Below are positions 1 through 11,429 of a stretch of DNA of 64,000 nucleotides, one piece after another. The stretch spans positions 12,181,033-12,245,032 of the forward strand of contig NC_135717.1 in NCBI RefSeq assembly GCF_964656455.1. The letters run 5' to 3'. Source of the stretch: Halichoerus grypus (lineage: Eukaryota > Chordata > Mammalia > Carnivora > Phocidae). The position numbers and the translations under genes were made by a program. The notes below the pieces were generated by a model. It saw only the letters and a list, made by a program, of their open reading frames with translations. It was not told the DNA's origin and searched no databases. The stretch's first letter is position 1; each line of letters starts with the position of its first letter.

Positions 1-705
1 AGCAACTGCACTCCTTGGTATTTACCCAAAGGAGTTGAAAACTTACATCCATACAAAAACCTGCACATAGATGTTTATAGCAGCTTTCTTCATAATCGCC
101 AATACTTGGAAGCAATCAAGATGTCTCTCAGTAGGTGAATGGATAAACTGTGGTACATCTAAACAAAGGAATATAATTCAGCGGTGAAAAGAAATGAGCT
201 AGCAAGGCATGAAGTGACATGGAGAAATCCTAAATGCATACTACTAAGTGACAGAGGCCAATCTGAAAAGGCTACCTACTATATGATTCCAACTACACAG
301 CACTCTGGAAAAAACAAAACTAAGGAGACAGTAAAAAGATCAGTGGTTGTCAGGGGTTGTGGGGAAGGGAAAAGAGGGATAAATAGGTGGAGCATATAGG
401 ATTTTCAGGGTAGTAAAAATACTCTGTATGACACCATAATGATGGATACATGTGATTATACATTTGTCCAAACCCATAGAACATACAACACCAGGTGTGA
501 ACTCTATGTAAACTATGGACTTTGGGTGATATGATGTGTCAATGTAAGTTCATCAATTGTAACAAATACACCACTCTGATGGGAGATGTTGATAATGAGG
601 AGGCTATGCATGTATTAGGGCAGGGGGTATATGGGAAATCTCTGTACCTTCCCCTCAATTTTGCTGTAAAACTCAAAAACTGTTCTAAAAAAAATGTCTT
701 TTCAA
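1..705 (+). mobile_element. Old LINE-1 (L1M class) 3' end, truncated at window edge
   Basis: The sequence matches the familiar mammalian L1 ORF2 end and 3' UTR: ...GGATAAACTGTGGTACATC, then a 3' UTR ending in an A-rich stretch near 700. Many indels and stops break the reading frame, so it is inactive. The 5' side continues outside the window. Confidence 0.8.
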
Positions 706-964
706 AGTTTAGAAAACAAAAACCTTACAGAGAAGAAAAATCAGATCCCATATAATGAATTGAAAATCCCAATGGCATCAGACATTTCCAAAGCAAAATC
801 GGAAGCTTAGAGCAAATGAAGCAATGCCTCAATATCTGGAAGGGAAATGATTCTCAACCCAGACTTTTGTTCCCAGGTAAACTACTGATTAAATTTGAAG
901 ATAGGATAAAGGTATTTTTAGCCATTCAAGAATTTTAAATTTTTCTACCCATCTTATCCACTGG

Positions 965-1715
965 ATGACATAGAATTACCATATGATCCAGCAATTTCAC
1001 TTTTAGGTATATACCAAAAGAATTAAAAACAGAGATTCAAACAGAAAACTTGTACATCAATGTTCATAGCAGTATTTTTCACAGTAGCCAAAAGGTGGAA
1101 ACATCCCAAGTGTCTATCAACAGATAAATGGATAAACACAATGTGGTATACACATACAATGGGTTATTTTTCAGTCTTAAAAAGAAATTAAATTCTGATA
1201 CCCTACAACATGGATGAACCTGAAAATGTTATGCTCAGTGAAATAAGCCAGACACAGAAGGATAAATATGTATGATTCTTCTTATTTGAGGTTCTTAGAG
1301 TGGGCAAAATCATAGAGACAGAAAGATATAACAGAGGCTACTAGGGGTTAGAGGAGGGGAGGGAATCCCAGGGAGTTGATGGGAAAGTTCTGGAAATGGA
1401 TAGTGGTGATAGTTGCACAACATAGTGAATGTTCTTAATGTCACTGAATTACACACTTAAAAAGGATTAAAATGGTTAATTGTATGTTATGTATATATAT
1501 ATTAAAGATTCTATTTATTTATTTTAGAGAGAGAGCATAAGCAGAGGGGAGAGGGAGAAGCAGGCTCCCCGCTGAGCAGCTAGCCTGACATGGGGCTCCA
1601 TCCCAGGACCCCGGGATCATGACCTGAGCTGAAGGCAGATGCTTAACTGACTGAGCACCCAGGTGCCCCTGTTAAGTATATTTTATCACACACACACACA
1701 CAAAAGTAAAGGTTG
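965..1715 (+). mobile_element. Second old L1 3' end, split by a SINE
   Basis: It starts with ATAGAATTACCATATGATCC, typical of L1 ORF2 near its C-terminus, and runs through the 3' UTR to TGTTATGTATA. It is interrupted at 1496-1669 by a reverse SINE and resumes with TATATTTTATCAC before a CA microsatellite. The reading frame is broken. Confidence 0.8.
1503..1669 (-). mobile_element. Can-SINE (SINEC), inserted in L1
   Basis: Reverse-oriented: A/T-rich tail first (TTAAAGATTCTATTTATTTA), ending with the tRNA head CACCCAGGTGCCCC. The flanking duplication TGTTATGTATA (1485-1495) / TGTTAAGTATA (1670-1680) shows a later insertion into the host L1. Confidence 0.9.
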
Positions 1716-2692
1716 TAAAAGGAAGACATTGTGGTCATGGAAGTCTACTTGGCATTACCAGATCATCTGGATTTTTAAGAGTGGTCAGCAATTAAGATTA
1801 GCATAGACTATCTCCTGAGGTTTAATCAACAAAATATAGTAATACTGTATGAGTCAAACAAAACAATCCTGTAGTCATGTGGGCTCAGTTGAGACTTCTA
1901 GGAAGTGACACTAGAAGGTTATTATGATGGGGGAAAGACTGGGATTGAAGAAATCCAGATTCTACTCACAGCTTTAAATTACTTTGGTAGTTTATTGCTT
2001 GTTTTCCCAATCTGTAAAATGGGATGGGTAATAGCTGGTATCTCATTCAAGACAATACTGTTCACATAACACAGTCAACTTCTTGAAAGATGTTTTACAC
2101 AATCCTCACATCTGGTGTCATTGTGTTGGGTAAATTGACAGAGAAAATGTCTTGAGTCTTTTGCTTTAAATGGAAAGCTATTCTCCCACTCTATGCAGAG
2201 AGATATAGAGTGTTATGTTTGAGTGGTGAGGGCTTTATTGAACGAGTCGGGATGTTGGATTTCACAGGCTTGTTCTAGTATTTAATGTGTCTTTTATTAG
2301 TCAATAAGAATCTTGCTTTACTCTTATTATTTGGAAAGATGCTTAGATAGCCAGAAAACACTTCTTCAAAGTTCTAACAAGATGACAATGTTCTTCAACT
2401 CATTGGGCCCATTTCTTCATCTGGAAAATGAAGATGTGCCCTACCTTGTCCACGTGATAGGCTTGTTTTGAGGATTTGATGAGGTCCTTCTATTCATTTA
2501 TTCATTTGGTAAATAGTCCCTGTGAGCTTATGAACTATGCTGGATACTGAGAATATAAAGCTCGGCGAGAGAGACATGGTCTACACCTTCCTGAAGCCTC
2601 CAGGTAAGTGGGATAGCTAATGTATATACAAAGCACAAACAACATTGCCTGGCACCTTGGTAAATGTCAATAAATATTAGTTTCCTAACTGG
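1716..2692. other. Non-coding flank with MIR and L2 relics
   Basis: MIR-like pieces in + orientation at about 1930-2060 (...CCCAATCTGTAAAATGGGATG) and 2395-2485 (CTTCATCTGGAAAATGAAGATG), and an L2-like stretch at about 2485-2600. No gene is seen. Confidence 0.5.
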
Positions 2693-3225
2693 GATGGTTA
2701 ACTTTAGGTGTCACTTTGACCAGAGTATGGAATGCCCAGATATTTGGCTAAACATTATTTCTGGGTATGTCTATTAGGGTGTTTCCAGATGAGATTAGCA
2801 TTCGAATTAGTAGACTGAGCAAAGCAGCTGGCCCTTCCCAATGTGGGTGGCATCATCCAGTCCCTTGAGGGCTTGAATAGAACAAAAAGGCAGAGGAAGC
2901 GAGAATTCACCTCCTGCCTGACTACTGAGCTGGGACGTTGGTTTTCTCTTGCCCTTGGACTGGGACTTACATCATTGGCACTCCTGGTTCTCAGGCCTTC
3001 AGACTTGGACTAGAATTTATACCAATAGTTTTCCTTGTTCTCAGGCCTTAGAACAATACCACTGGCCTTCCTGGGTCTCAAGCTTGTAAATGGAGGATCA
3101 TGAGACTTCTCAGCCTCCATAATCACATGAATCAATTCCTTATAATAAATCTCTTTCCATAGTGGGTCATTTTGGTAAGCAGAACTGGGTATACATCTAC
3201 CTGGTCCTTTATTTAGTAGGGTCAT
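2693..3225 (+). mobile_element. Ancient solo LTR (ERVL-related type)
   Basis: The order of blocks (a GGTTAACTTTAGGTGTCA-like start, GCCCAGATATTTGG, AATGTGGGTGG, AGAACAAAAAGGCAGAGGAAG, repeated 'ggacttggactggaac...ctcaggcctt' units and CAGCCTCCATAATCAC...CTTATAATAAATCTC) is that of a widespread mammalian LTR. An internal direct repeat of about 50 bp is still visible. No internal retroviral genes are attached. I have not fixed the family name. Confidence 0.6.
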
Positions 3226-4040
3226 AATGCCCTACTTATGGCAAACCTAGGCCATTGCTACTCATTCTCTAAGTATAGGAGTTATTCTTCTGTCCTATAA
3301 TATGAAACTCCAGTGAAAGAGCAAGTCATTCAAATGCTCTTCCCCAGATAGCAGGGAAATAGAATTTTATGCCCCAAGCAGAGAGGATTCAAAAGTTTAC
3401 CAAAGTCCTGGGAACTTAAATTGTAGGCAGGGATAATATTGCTGTTCATCACTGTCTACTTATTTTCTATTTAAAGAGTTTTATCTTCCTAGTAGAGGGG
3501 GCTGGTTTAATAGAGTGTCAGGGGAAATGTCTAGTGAATGTATTGATTGTATGATGATAAATGGGGGCAACTTATCTCTTAATCTTCTTCCAGGTTTGCC
3601 TCGTGGAGGGTGAATAAAATTATTTTTAATATAGCCAAGAAGGTCTTTCTTTCATTGCCTTCAGATTCTGGTACCATACATGTGCCTGAATGACTTTCTC
3701 TTCCAGGAAGAGTAAGAATTTGTAGATTGGCACCAGGTGGAAGATATTTTCCTACATGGTTCTTTATGCCTTAATGTCAAGTTCCAGCATTCAGCTGGGA
3801 GCAATGAAGTTATGCCAGGATAATACTTAAGGAAGGAAACAAAGAAATACACACACTGTTCACACAGCAAACATGTCCATATTTTACAGAGAAGATTGTC
3901 ATAATACCTCGAGGGGGGAAAGCAAGGATCTTCATTACCAAAGGCAAGGAAAGGTTTCTACGGCACTCCACACACTGTATGCAAAATAAAAGCCACCTGA
4001 AGAGATAGGAGGGATGAGAATGTTTAATAAAGCAAATTAA
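3226..4040. other. Unique non-coding flank
   Basis: No gene and no repeat that I can name. Ordinary AT-rich sequence with short, unconvincing ORFs on the minus strand. Confidence 0.45.
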
Positions 4041-4262
4041 GGGGCGCCTGGGTGGCTCAGTCGTTAAGCGTCTGCCTTCAGCCCAGGTCATGGTCCCAGG
4101 GTCCTGGGATCAAGCCCCACATCTAGCCCCACATCTAGGCCCACATCGGGCTCCCTGCTCAGTGGGAAGCCTGCTTCTCCCTCTCCCACTCCCCCTGCCT
4201 GTGTTCCCTCTCGCTGTCTCTCTGTCAAATAAATAAATAAAATCTTAAAAAAAAAAAAAAAA
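4041..4262 (+). mobile_element. Can-SINE (young-looking)
   Basis: Head GGGGCGCCTGGGTGGCTCAG and tail AAATAAATAAATAAAATC plus poly-A. Target-site duplication AAGCAAATTAA lies on both sides (about 4030-4040 and 4262-4272). The body contains a small tandem triplication of 'cccacatctag' (about 4117-4150), a local variant of the usual single unit. Confidence 0.93.
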
Positions 4263-4272
4263 AGCAAATTAA

Positions 4273-4904
4273 TTTTATGTCAGATTCCATCAGCTGAGAT
4301 GAAAGATTTCTGGAAAAAGTGGTACAGAAGACAGCATTCTTACTGTTGTGCATCACCTCCTTTTTGCTTGCTTGAGACAAATGCAATGCTGAAAAGGTTT
4401 TTACTCTGATGCTCTAACAGGAAGTGTACTTCCGTCACTCCCAGAGTGACTGATAATGCTCAGGCCTATCCATTACTCCATTCAAATAACAGGGTTTACT
4501 TGCTGTTAAGGTCACTCGTACTATAATGTTATTGTCCTTCTGCTCCACAGTCTCATTTTCACACAGGATTGGTAGAAAAAGAGAGGGATGTTGGGCAGCA
4601 GTCACTCATGGGCATAATGCCACTGTCACTCTTTCCCTGCAGTCCTTGAATGTTCTTGCACACGACAGACGTCCACGCAACTGAGGTGTTAATGGGAAGT
4701 GAGGCTTGGGTTTTTCAATATGGATCCAACAGCAACAGCAACAGGAATTCACCCCCGGGGATTTTTTCTTCGAGTTAGAAACTAGAGTGGAAATACTTCG
4801 AGCACATTTATATCTCACACATAGATTGTATCAAGCAGAGTGGTAGGAAAAGGTTTTTTAGCTCAGAATTTAACTAAATTTCTAATTTGAAATTCCATTA
4901 AGTA
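4273..4904. other. Unique non-coding flank with short AACAGC repeat
   Basis: A short (CAACAG)n tract sits at about 4727-4743. Otherwise there is no recognisable gene or repeat. Confidence 0.45.
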
Positions 4905-5092
4905 GGGGTGCCTAGTGGTGCAGTGGGTTAAATGTCCGACTCTTGGTTTCCGCCCAGGTCACGATCTCAGGGTGGTGAGATCCAGCTCCGAGTCTCGGCT
5001 CCGTGCTCAGTGCAGTCTGCTTGGATTCCCTCTCTCTCTGCCCGAGCACTGCTCTCTCTCTCTCAAGTATATAAATCTTAAAAAAAAAATTA
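4905..5092 (+). mobile_element. Can-SINE (older subtype), host of the next SINE
   Basis: Diverged head GGGGTGCCTAGTGGTGCAG and a CT-rich body ending in AAATCTTAAAAA. The outer duplication GAAATTCCATTAA occurs at 4889-4901 and again at 5333-5345, beyond the second SINE, so the next SINE landed in this one's tail. Confidence 0.88.
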
Positions 5093-5105
5093 AAAAAAGA
5101 AATTT

Positions 5106-5332
5106 GGGGTGCCTGGATAGCTCAGTTGGTTAAGCATCTGCCTTTGGCTCAGGTCATGATCTCAAGGGTCCTGGGATCAAGCCCCACATTGGGCTCCCTG
5201 CTCAGTGGGGAGCCTGCTTCTCCCTCTCTCTGCCATTACCCTGCTTGTGTTCTCCGGCTCTCTCTATCTCTCTGTCAAATAAATAAATAAAATCTTTTAA
5301 AAAAGTAAATTGTAAAAAATATTAAAAAAAAA
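5106..5332 (+). mobile_element. Can-SINE nested in the preceding SINE tail
   Basis: Typical head GGGGTGCCTGGATAGCTCAG and tail AAATAAATAAATAAAATC. The A-rich segment AAAAAAAGAAATT is repeated before (ending at 5105) and after it, consistent with insertion into the poly-A tail of the 4905 copy. Confidence 0.9.
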
Positions 5333-5391
5333 GAAATTCCATTAAATAGTACACCACATCTCAAAAATGGTCGTAAAAAAAGTTCATTCAA

Positions 5392-5605
5392 GGGGTGCCT
5401 GGGCAACTCAGTCTGTTGAGTGTTCAACTCTTGGTTTCAGCTCAGGTCGTGATCTCAGGGTTGTGGGATGGAGCCCTGTGTCAGGCTCCATGCTCAGTGG
5501 GAATCTGCTTGAGACTCCTTCTCTCCCTCTTCCTCTGTTCCCACACCCACCCCCCTGCTTGCTCTGTCTCTCAAATAAATAAATAAATTTTTAAAAATAA
5601 ATTTT
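5392..5605 (+). mobile_element. Can-SINE
   Basis: Head GGGGTGCCTGGGCAACTCAG and an A-rich tail. A 16-bp duplication, AAAAAAGTTCATTCAA, flanks it at about 5376-5391 and 5606-5621. It is the third same-strand SINE within 720 bp. Confidence 0.93.
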
Positions 5606-5621
5606 AAAAAAGTTCATTCAA

Positions 5622-5978
5622 ATTTGAAAATGAAGCATCATTTCTTTCTAGACGATGAAGTTTAATCTGTATTCTGTCCTGTCACTTTTATAGACAGAAA
5701 CACATGGCCTCAAACTTTGCTTTCTGGCTATGATAATTTCCTATTATAAGTTTGTCTTCAGTTAGTTTCCAAAAATCTCATATGCTTAAGGTTTTGGAGC
5801 CATGTAAATTTCTGTTCTGTAGTTGCATTTTCACAGATTGGTAGAAAAAGAGAGATGAATTGTGTAGCATGAAAAAAGTAAAGGCTTTTTATTAAACTAG
5901 TTCGGGAAATTCTAAATTGACTATTGTGGTTGCTGTTGTTTTTGTTGAAATAATGAAATGAGGAAGCCTAAAATAGTT
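5622..5978. other. Unique non-coding flank
   Basis: AT-rich sequence without a recognised gene or repeat, ending in the target duplication of the next SINE (5961-5978). Confidence 0.45.
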
Positions 5979-6328
5979 GATTTTTTTTAAGAAATATTTT
6001 TTATTAAGTAAGCTCTATCCCCAATGTGGGTTTCTAACTCACAACCCCAAGATCGAGGGTCACATGCTCCAGGGGCTCCTGGGTGGTTCAGTCCATTGGG
6101 CATCAGACTCTTGATTTCAGCTCAGGTCATGTTCCCAGGGTTCTGGCCCACATTGGGCTCTGCGCCCAAGTGTGGAGTCTGATAGAGATTCTCCCTCTCT
6201 CTCCCTCTGCCCCTCCCCCTGCTCGCACATGCTTTTGAATGTTCTCTCTCTCCCTCTAAAGTAAATAAACCTTAAAAAAAACAAAAAAAGAGTTACATGT
6301 TTCACTGACCGAGCCAGCCAGGTGCCCC
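5979..6328 (-). mobile_element. Older Can-SINE, split by a younger one
   Basis: Reverse-oriented monomer-like SINE (TTTTTTTTAAG...ACAACCCCAAGATCGAGGGTCACATG | ...CACTGACCGAGCCAGCCAGGTGCCCC). An 18-bp duplication, AGGAAGCCTAAAATAGTT, flanks the whole unit (5961-5978 and 6329-6346). A younger + strand SINE interrupts it. Confidence 0.88.
6072..6291 (+). mobile_element. Can-SINE nested in older SINE
   Basis: Head GGGGCTCCTGGGTGGTTCAG, tail AAGTAAATAAACCTTAAAA. Its own imperfect duplication GTCACATGCTCCA (6059-6071) / GTTACATGTTTCA (6292-6304) lies within the host SINE. Confidence 0.88.
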
Positions 6329-6346
6329 AGGAAGCCTAAAATAGTT

Positions 6347-6770
6347 AATAAAGCACAGGACTCCTGGGTTCTAAGTTCAGCAAGGCACCATACCTCTCTG
6401 GGCCTCTGCTTACTTATTTGTAAGATGGGTATCTTTGACTATAGCATCTCTAATGATATATAAAATGATATATTAAAATATATAATATATGTAATTACAT
6501 ATATAATTGAATAGGAGAGAGAAATGTATGTCTGTAAATATACATATCTCCTGAAACAAGTATACATAACAACGTAGTCTCTAGAGCAATGTCCCGCTGG
6601 CCTACTGGGCTGATCCTGCCTCATTTTACAGTGATGCTTAAGCCCACACATTTGGAGTCTATCGTATTTTCTTGTAGGCCTGAAGAAAAGCATTTTGGTT
6701 TAATATACTAACTTTTGGACTTCCTTTCCTGAGAAATGCAAGGTTTTGGTTTACCACGTTTCCCCCAGCT
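6347..6770. other. MIR-like piece and AT-rich flank
   Basis: A + strand MIR-like segment at about 6355-6450 (CCTCTCTGGGCCTCTGCTTAC), then an ATAT-rich tract (6460-6510). No gene. Confidence 0.45.
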
Positions 6771-8030
6771 TTTTATTGTGTCACATTTCAAACTTTCAGA
6801 AAAGCTGCAGGAATATACAATGAAAAGCCATTCACTTCGATTTACCAATTGTTAACATTTTGCCACATTTGCTTCCTCTCCACTTCTATTTCTCTCTGCT
6901 CCCTTCCTGCATATATAGGCATTGCCAAACCATTTGAGAATTTATTGCAAACACCATGACACTTCATCTCTAAATATTTTTACACATCCTAAGAAAAAGG
7001 GCATTCTCCCACATAACCACAGGACAATTCCTTGAGATATTTAACATTGATTCAATACTATTTTTTATTTTTTAATTTTTTTAAAAGATTTGATTTATTT
7101 ATTTGACAGAGAGACAGCGAGAGAGGGAACACAAGCAGGGGGAGTGGGAGAGGGAGAAGCAGGCTTCCCGTGGAGCAGGGAGTCCAATGCGGGGCTCGAT
7201 CCCAGGACCCTGGGATCATGACCTGAGCTGAAGGCAGACGCTTAACAACTGAGCCACCCGGGCGCCCCACAATACTATTTTTTAAAAGATTTATTTATTT
7301 TTTATTTGAGAGAGAGAGTCGAGTTGGGGGATGGAGGAGCAGAGGGAGAAAGAGAATCCCTGACAAGTGCAGAGCCCGACTCGGGGCTCGATCCCACAAC
7401 CCTGAAATCATGACCTGAGCTGAAATCAAGAGTCGGACACTTAACCAACTGAGCCACCCACGTGCCCCCATTGATTCAACACTATTACCTAAAATATTCT
7501 CTATATTCAAATTTCCCCAGTTGTCCCAATAATGTCCTATGCAGCTGAATTTACTTATTTTTGTATTCTAGGATCCAATCAAGGATTATCTGTTGCATTC
7601 ACTCGTCCTATCTCTTTACCCTCCCCTGTTCCACAATTTCCCAACCTTTTTCTGTTTGTTTTCTTTTCATGATACTGACATTTTTGAAGAGTTCAGACCA
7701 GTTGTTTTGCAGAATATCCCTCACTTTAGATTTGTCTCGCTGTGTCTCGATTAGATTCAGGTTAAATATTTTTGGAAGGAATATTATATACATATTGTTG
7801 TGTCCTCACTGCATGACATCAGAGGTATATGATATAATTGATGATGCAGTGTTTGATCATTTGGTTAAAGCGGTAGTTACCAAATGTCTGCAATGTTAAA
7901 ATTCCCTTTCCCCTCGTAATTAATAAGTGATCTTAGGTGTTAACACTGAGACTTTGTGAATATCCTGTTTCCCAAAGGTTTTGGCATCCCTCACCAATGG
8001 TGGCTGTAAAATTACTGTTTGGATTGTCCT
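6771..8030 (-). mobile_element. Old L1M-type fragment, split by two SINEs
   Basis: Blocks such as ATTGTTAACATTTTGCCACA, AATTTCCCCAGTTGTCCCAA, GATCCAATCAAGGATTATC, GACATTTTTGAAGAGTTCAG and TAATTAATAAGTGATCTTAG are characteristic of an ancient mammalian L1 segment, here most likely in antisense. It is interrupted at 7063-7468. The family assignment is from memory. Confidence 0.6.
7063..7468 (-). mobile_element. Two nested reverse Can-SINEs
   Basis: The outer SINE (tail near 7063 and 7285 onward, head ending CACGTGCCCC at 7468) has the duplication CATTGATTCAA(T/C)ACTATT at 7045-7062 and 7469-7486. The inner SINE (7068-7268, head ending CCGGGCGCCCC) sits in the outer one's tail with a perfect 15-bp duplication, CAATACTATTTTTTA (7053-7067 and 7270-7284). 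The order of insertion is therefore readable. Confidence 0.92.
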
Positions 8031-10296
8031 CTACAAAGGTGAATTGGGATAACCAACAGATCTCTGGCAGAATGGACGAAAGAATTGGTCAATTTGGACC
8101 TGACCACGGATAAGTCCTGGTGTGTTTGTGTTTAAGTGTGGTGAAGGCAGAGGTACAGAAACTCTGACATGCTGTTAGAATTTTACGCAGTATTAAGTGA
8201 AGGCTAAGGTTGGGGTGACTAACATGGGGAATACAAGAAAAGTAAATGTTTATTAGGTGTTGAACAGAGCAAACACATTCTACTATTTCTGTCTCTGCAA
8301 TTTCTCCATAATATGAGACAAGACCTACATCTTGAGGAGAATGGTACATATAATACAAATAATGCATAAAAATCTCTCTTGTTTTTTACGGTGAAGTACA
8401 TCTTCCTCTCTTATTTTTTCTTCCCCCCCTTATTTTGACCCCACTATGTATTTGGTTGTAATATCACTATATTTCTGTTAGATAAAATTAAGTTATTATT
8501 AATAGGAAATGCAATTAGAAATTAATAATGTAGAAGCAAAAGTTTGTAAAAGATTTTATAGGTGGTGAAGTGCTTGATTCTATATGGTCAAACCAGAGTA
8601 ACAAAGAATCTGAGCCTCTCTTTTTATTTTGAAGAAATGTACCACAGTGTGTCTACATTTGTTTTCTTCATGTTTCTCTGATTCATGGGAATCAATTTTC
8701 AACAAAAAGCAGAATTCTATACTAATGTAAGACTAGTTATTAATGATAGAACAAAACAATGTTGCAATAAAGAAAACATTCTGCACAGACGAGCAAAAGT
8801 AAATAAAAATGGCAATAATCATGATGATGATCAAGAATGCTAATGAGCTTTGATAAAAGACCCTGGAAAGCAAAGGTATTCTAATAATAGAACAATACTG
8901 GAACAGAAAGCATGGAAGGTGAGTTGTGCAAGAAATTACATTTTAAGTAGCAAGAACAATCTGGCATAGGAAACGAGGAAGTAAGACCATGAAACAATAG
9001 ATTCCATGTACTCAAGCCACAGAAATGACAAAGTGCTAGCAGAGATGTTTTTGCTTTGCAGAATTATACTAATATGTCTTTTTTTGTTGTTGTTATCTCC
9101 ATGTTTCTCTAATTTATCAGACGATTTGAACCCAAAGCAGGCAGAACAATGTTTTACTATGATGTCAGTGTTTTAGGAAAAAGAGCCAGAAATTTGAAAA
9201 GTAAGCTTTTTGCAAATACAAAGATGTCATTGTTGCTGCTGTTGGGTTTCTAGAATAACTGTATGATTGTTAATTATGAAAATAGATAATAATAGTGGGT
9301 ACAATTTGTCTTTGAGTAAGAGTGCTATCCACTAAAACACACACAATAGAGATTAGAAGAACAATCAACAAAGTGCAGGATATTAGAAAGACTTACTTTT
9401 AAGCTGCGATGTAGCCAAAATATACCGTTAAGAACCCAGAATTATCTCATGAATGAATATTGAAATAGCCATGTTTTACTGGCTTTATTTAAAAAACTAT
9501 CTACAAGTTGAACAACCTTCCCAAGCCTTTTTCTTTCTTTCTTTTTTTAGTACTTTTACAATTTGCTGGAGCAATGATTTCCTTTCTTTTTTTTCTTTGA
9601 GATACAGTGGCTAATCTGATTTTGGTGTTTCAGTAATTATGTCAATTAATGTGTGCTCAGAGTAATTTCATTTGTTGAAATAGATACCAGGTGAATATGC
9701 AATTAGTAGAAGGTTGTCTCTTTAAGATTTTGTATGCAATTTTACAAGATTAGCCACAATATGGAAGAGTAGAGTTTCAAATATAAATAATTTCTAGTTA
9801 GTGATCAAACTGGTATCCAGTTTATATCCTGACAATTGAAATAAAATTACAGTTTCGTCCCACCTTCTCCTACCAATCAAAGACACATTATAGCGTGACC
9901 AAAGGTCCCAGTTTGCACAAGATGGTCCAAGTTTTAGCACTGAATGTCCTCTATCTCGGGAAACCTTTTGGTTCCAAGCAAGCCAGGACAGTCAGTCACC
10001 TAATACACACACCTTATTCGAAAAGAAATACGATACTTACAAAGCTTTATGTATAATTGAATGAATTTAACATATAGAAAAGCAGTTTAAAAATAAATTT
10101 CCACCCATATTACTACTAAAATAAAGTGACAGTATATGTTGCTGTGTTCCTTCTACACTTTATACAGACTATATAATTTAACAGTTCTGAAAGCAATTGT
10201 CATCACAAGGTGTATATAATTCTGTTATTAGTTAACAGATAAATATCCTTATAAAATAATACATGTAATTTTAATAAATCCATAAAATTCCATGTT
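8031..10296. other. AT-rich non-coding flank
   Basis: About 2.2 kb of AT-rich sequence with no credible ORF. A short GATGAT-like run lies near 8822-8831. I cannot name a repeat in it; highly decayed elements are possible. Confidence 0.4.
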
Positions 10297-10488
10297 TGTG
10301 TTTTTTTTTAAAGATTTTATTTATTTATTTGAGAGAGAGAGAGAAACAGCATGAGAGGGTAGAGGTCAGAGAGAGAAGCAGGCTCCCCGCCGAGCCGGGA
10401 GCCCGACGCAGGACTTGATCCCAGGACTCCGGGATCATGACCTGAGCTGAAGGCAGTCGCTCAACCAACTGAGCCACCCAGGTGTCCC
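10297..10488 (-). mobile_element. Can-SINE
   Basis: Reverse-oriented, from T-rich tail (TTTTTTTTTAAAGATTTTAT) to head CCACCCAGGTGTCCC. Perfect 16-bp duplication CATAAAATTCCATGTT at 10281-10296 and 10489-10504. Confidence 0.95.
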
Positions 10489-10504
10489 CATAAAATTCCA
10501 TGTT

Positions 10505-11429
10505 ATAAGTTACTTAATTATCCTTAATTGTAGGACATTTACGTTATTTTTCTTTTTTTCCCCTATTATAAGTGATAATGCTGTAAATATCTTTGTATAT
10601 ATAATAATCCTCTTTTAAATTTAAGAAATAAAACTTTGGGGGGAAACATACATAGGGTAGAATTGTATTGACAACATATAAACAGTTTAAGTTATCAATA
10701 TTTTCTTCTGATAGCTCATTTCTTATCAGTTACCCTGCTATTTAAACAACAATTTCATGAAAAATCCTGATAATATGAGCCCATCCTAGAACCTTGGCAA
10801 CATTTCTTTATTTGAATAGTTGAAACAACAATGTGTTTGTTTGTTCTGAACATCAAGAAATTTTCATTGCATATGAAGATGTTGTTTCCTCTTTTTAGGA
10901 TCTTTCAAAAGAATAAAGGCACTTGAAGAAAAATGAGATCACTGGATAATCACAATTTCATAGAGAAACTCTATTGTGTTCCAAAGCTGACAGAGGCATT
11001 GAGGAGCTCAGAAATTCTACCAACTCATTTTTAAGGACAGATGCTTGATAGGAGCCCATTTTCATACTAAGTCTGACAAAATCAACTGCCCCTTGAGGCC
11101 TCATTTTAGGATTTCCGAAGTAAATATATGAAAATCCAAAAATTCAAGTCTTCATCTGTACTATAATTAAAACACAACAGCCTGAATCTACAAAATCTAA
11201 ACTCAAATACAGGAAGGATAAATCAAGCCAGATAACTTTTATTGAGGAACTGCTATTGCCTGCCTAGTCCCTATCCTATAGCGTTTACCAAGTGATAAGA
11301 AAAGGTCACAGAATGTGTATACAATAACAAAATTAACAGAAGAATAAGTTCTATAACAGTGGTGTAAAAAAAAGGGGGCCCTGTCTCCTTGTGCATCTGC
11401 GTTATTTATAGTGACAAAAAATTGTAAAC
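10505..11429. other. AT-rich non-coding flank
   Basis: No gene or nameable repeat. An A-run followed by a GGGGGCCC block lies just before the L1 start (11366-11380). Confidence 0.45.
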
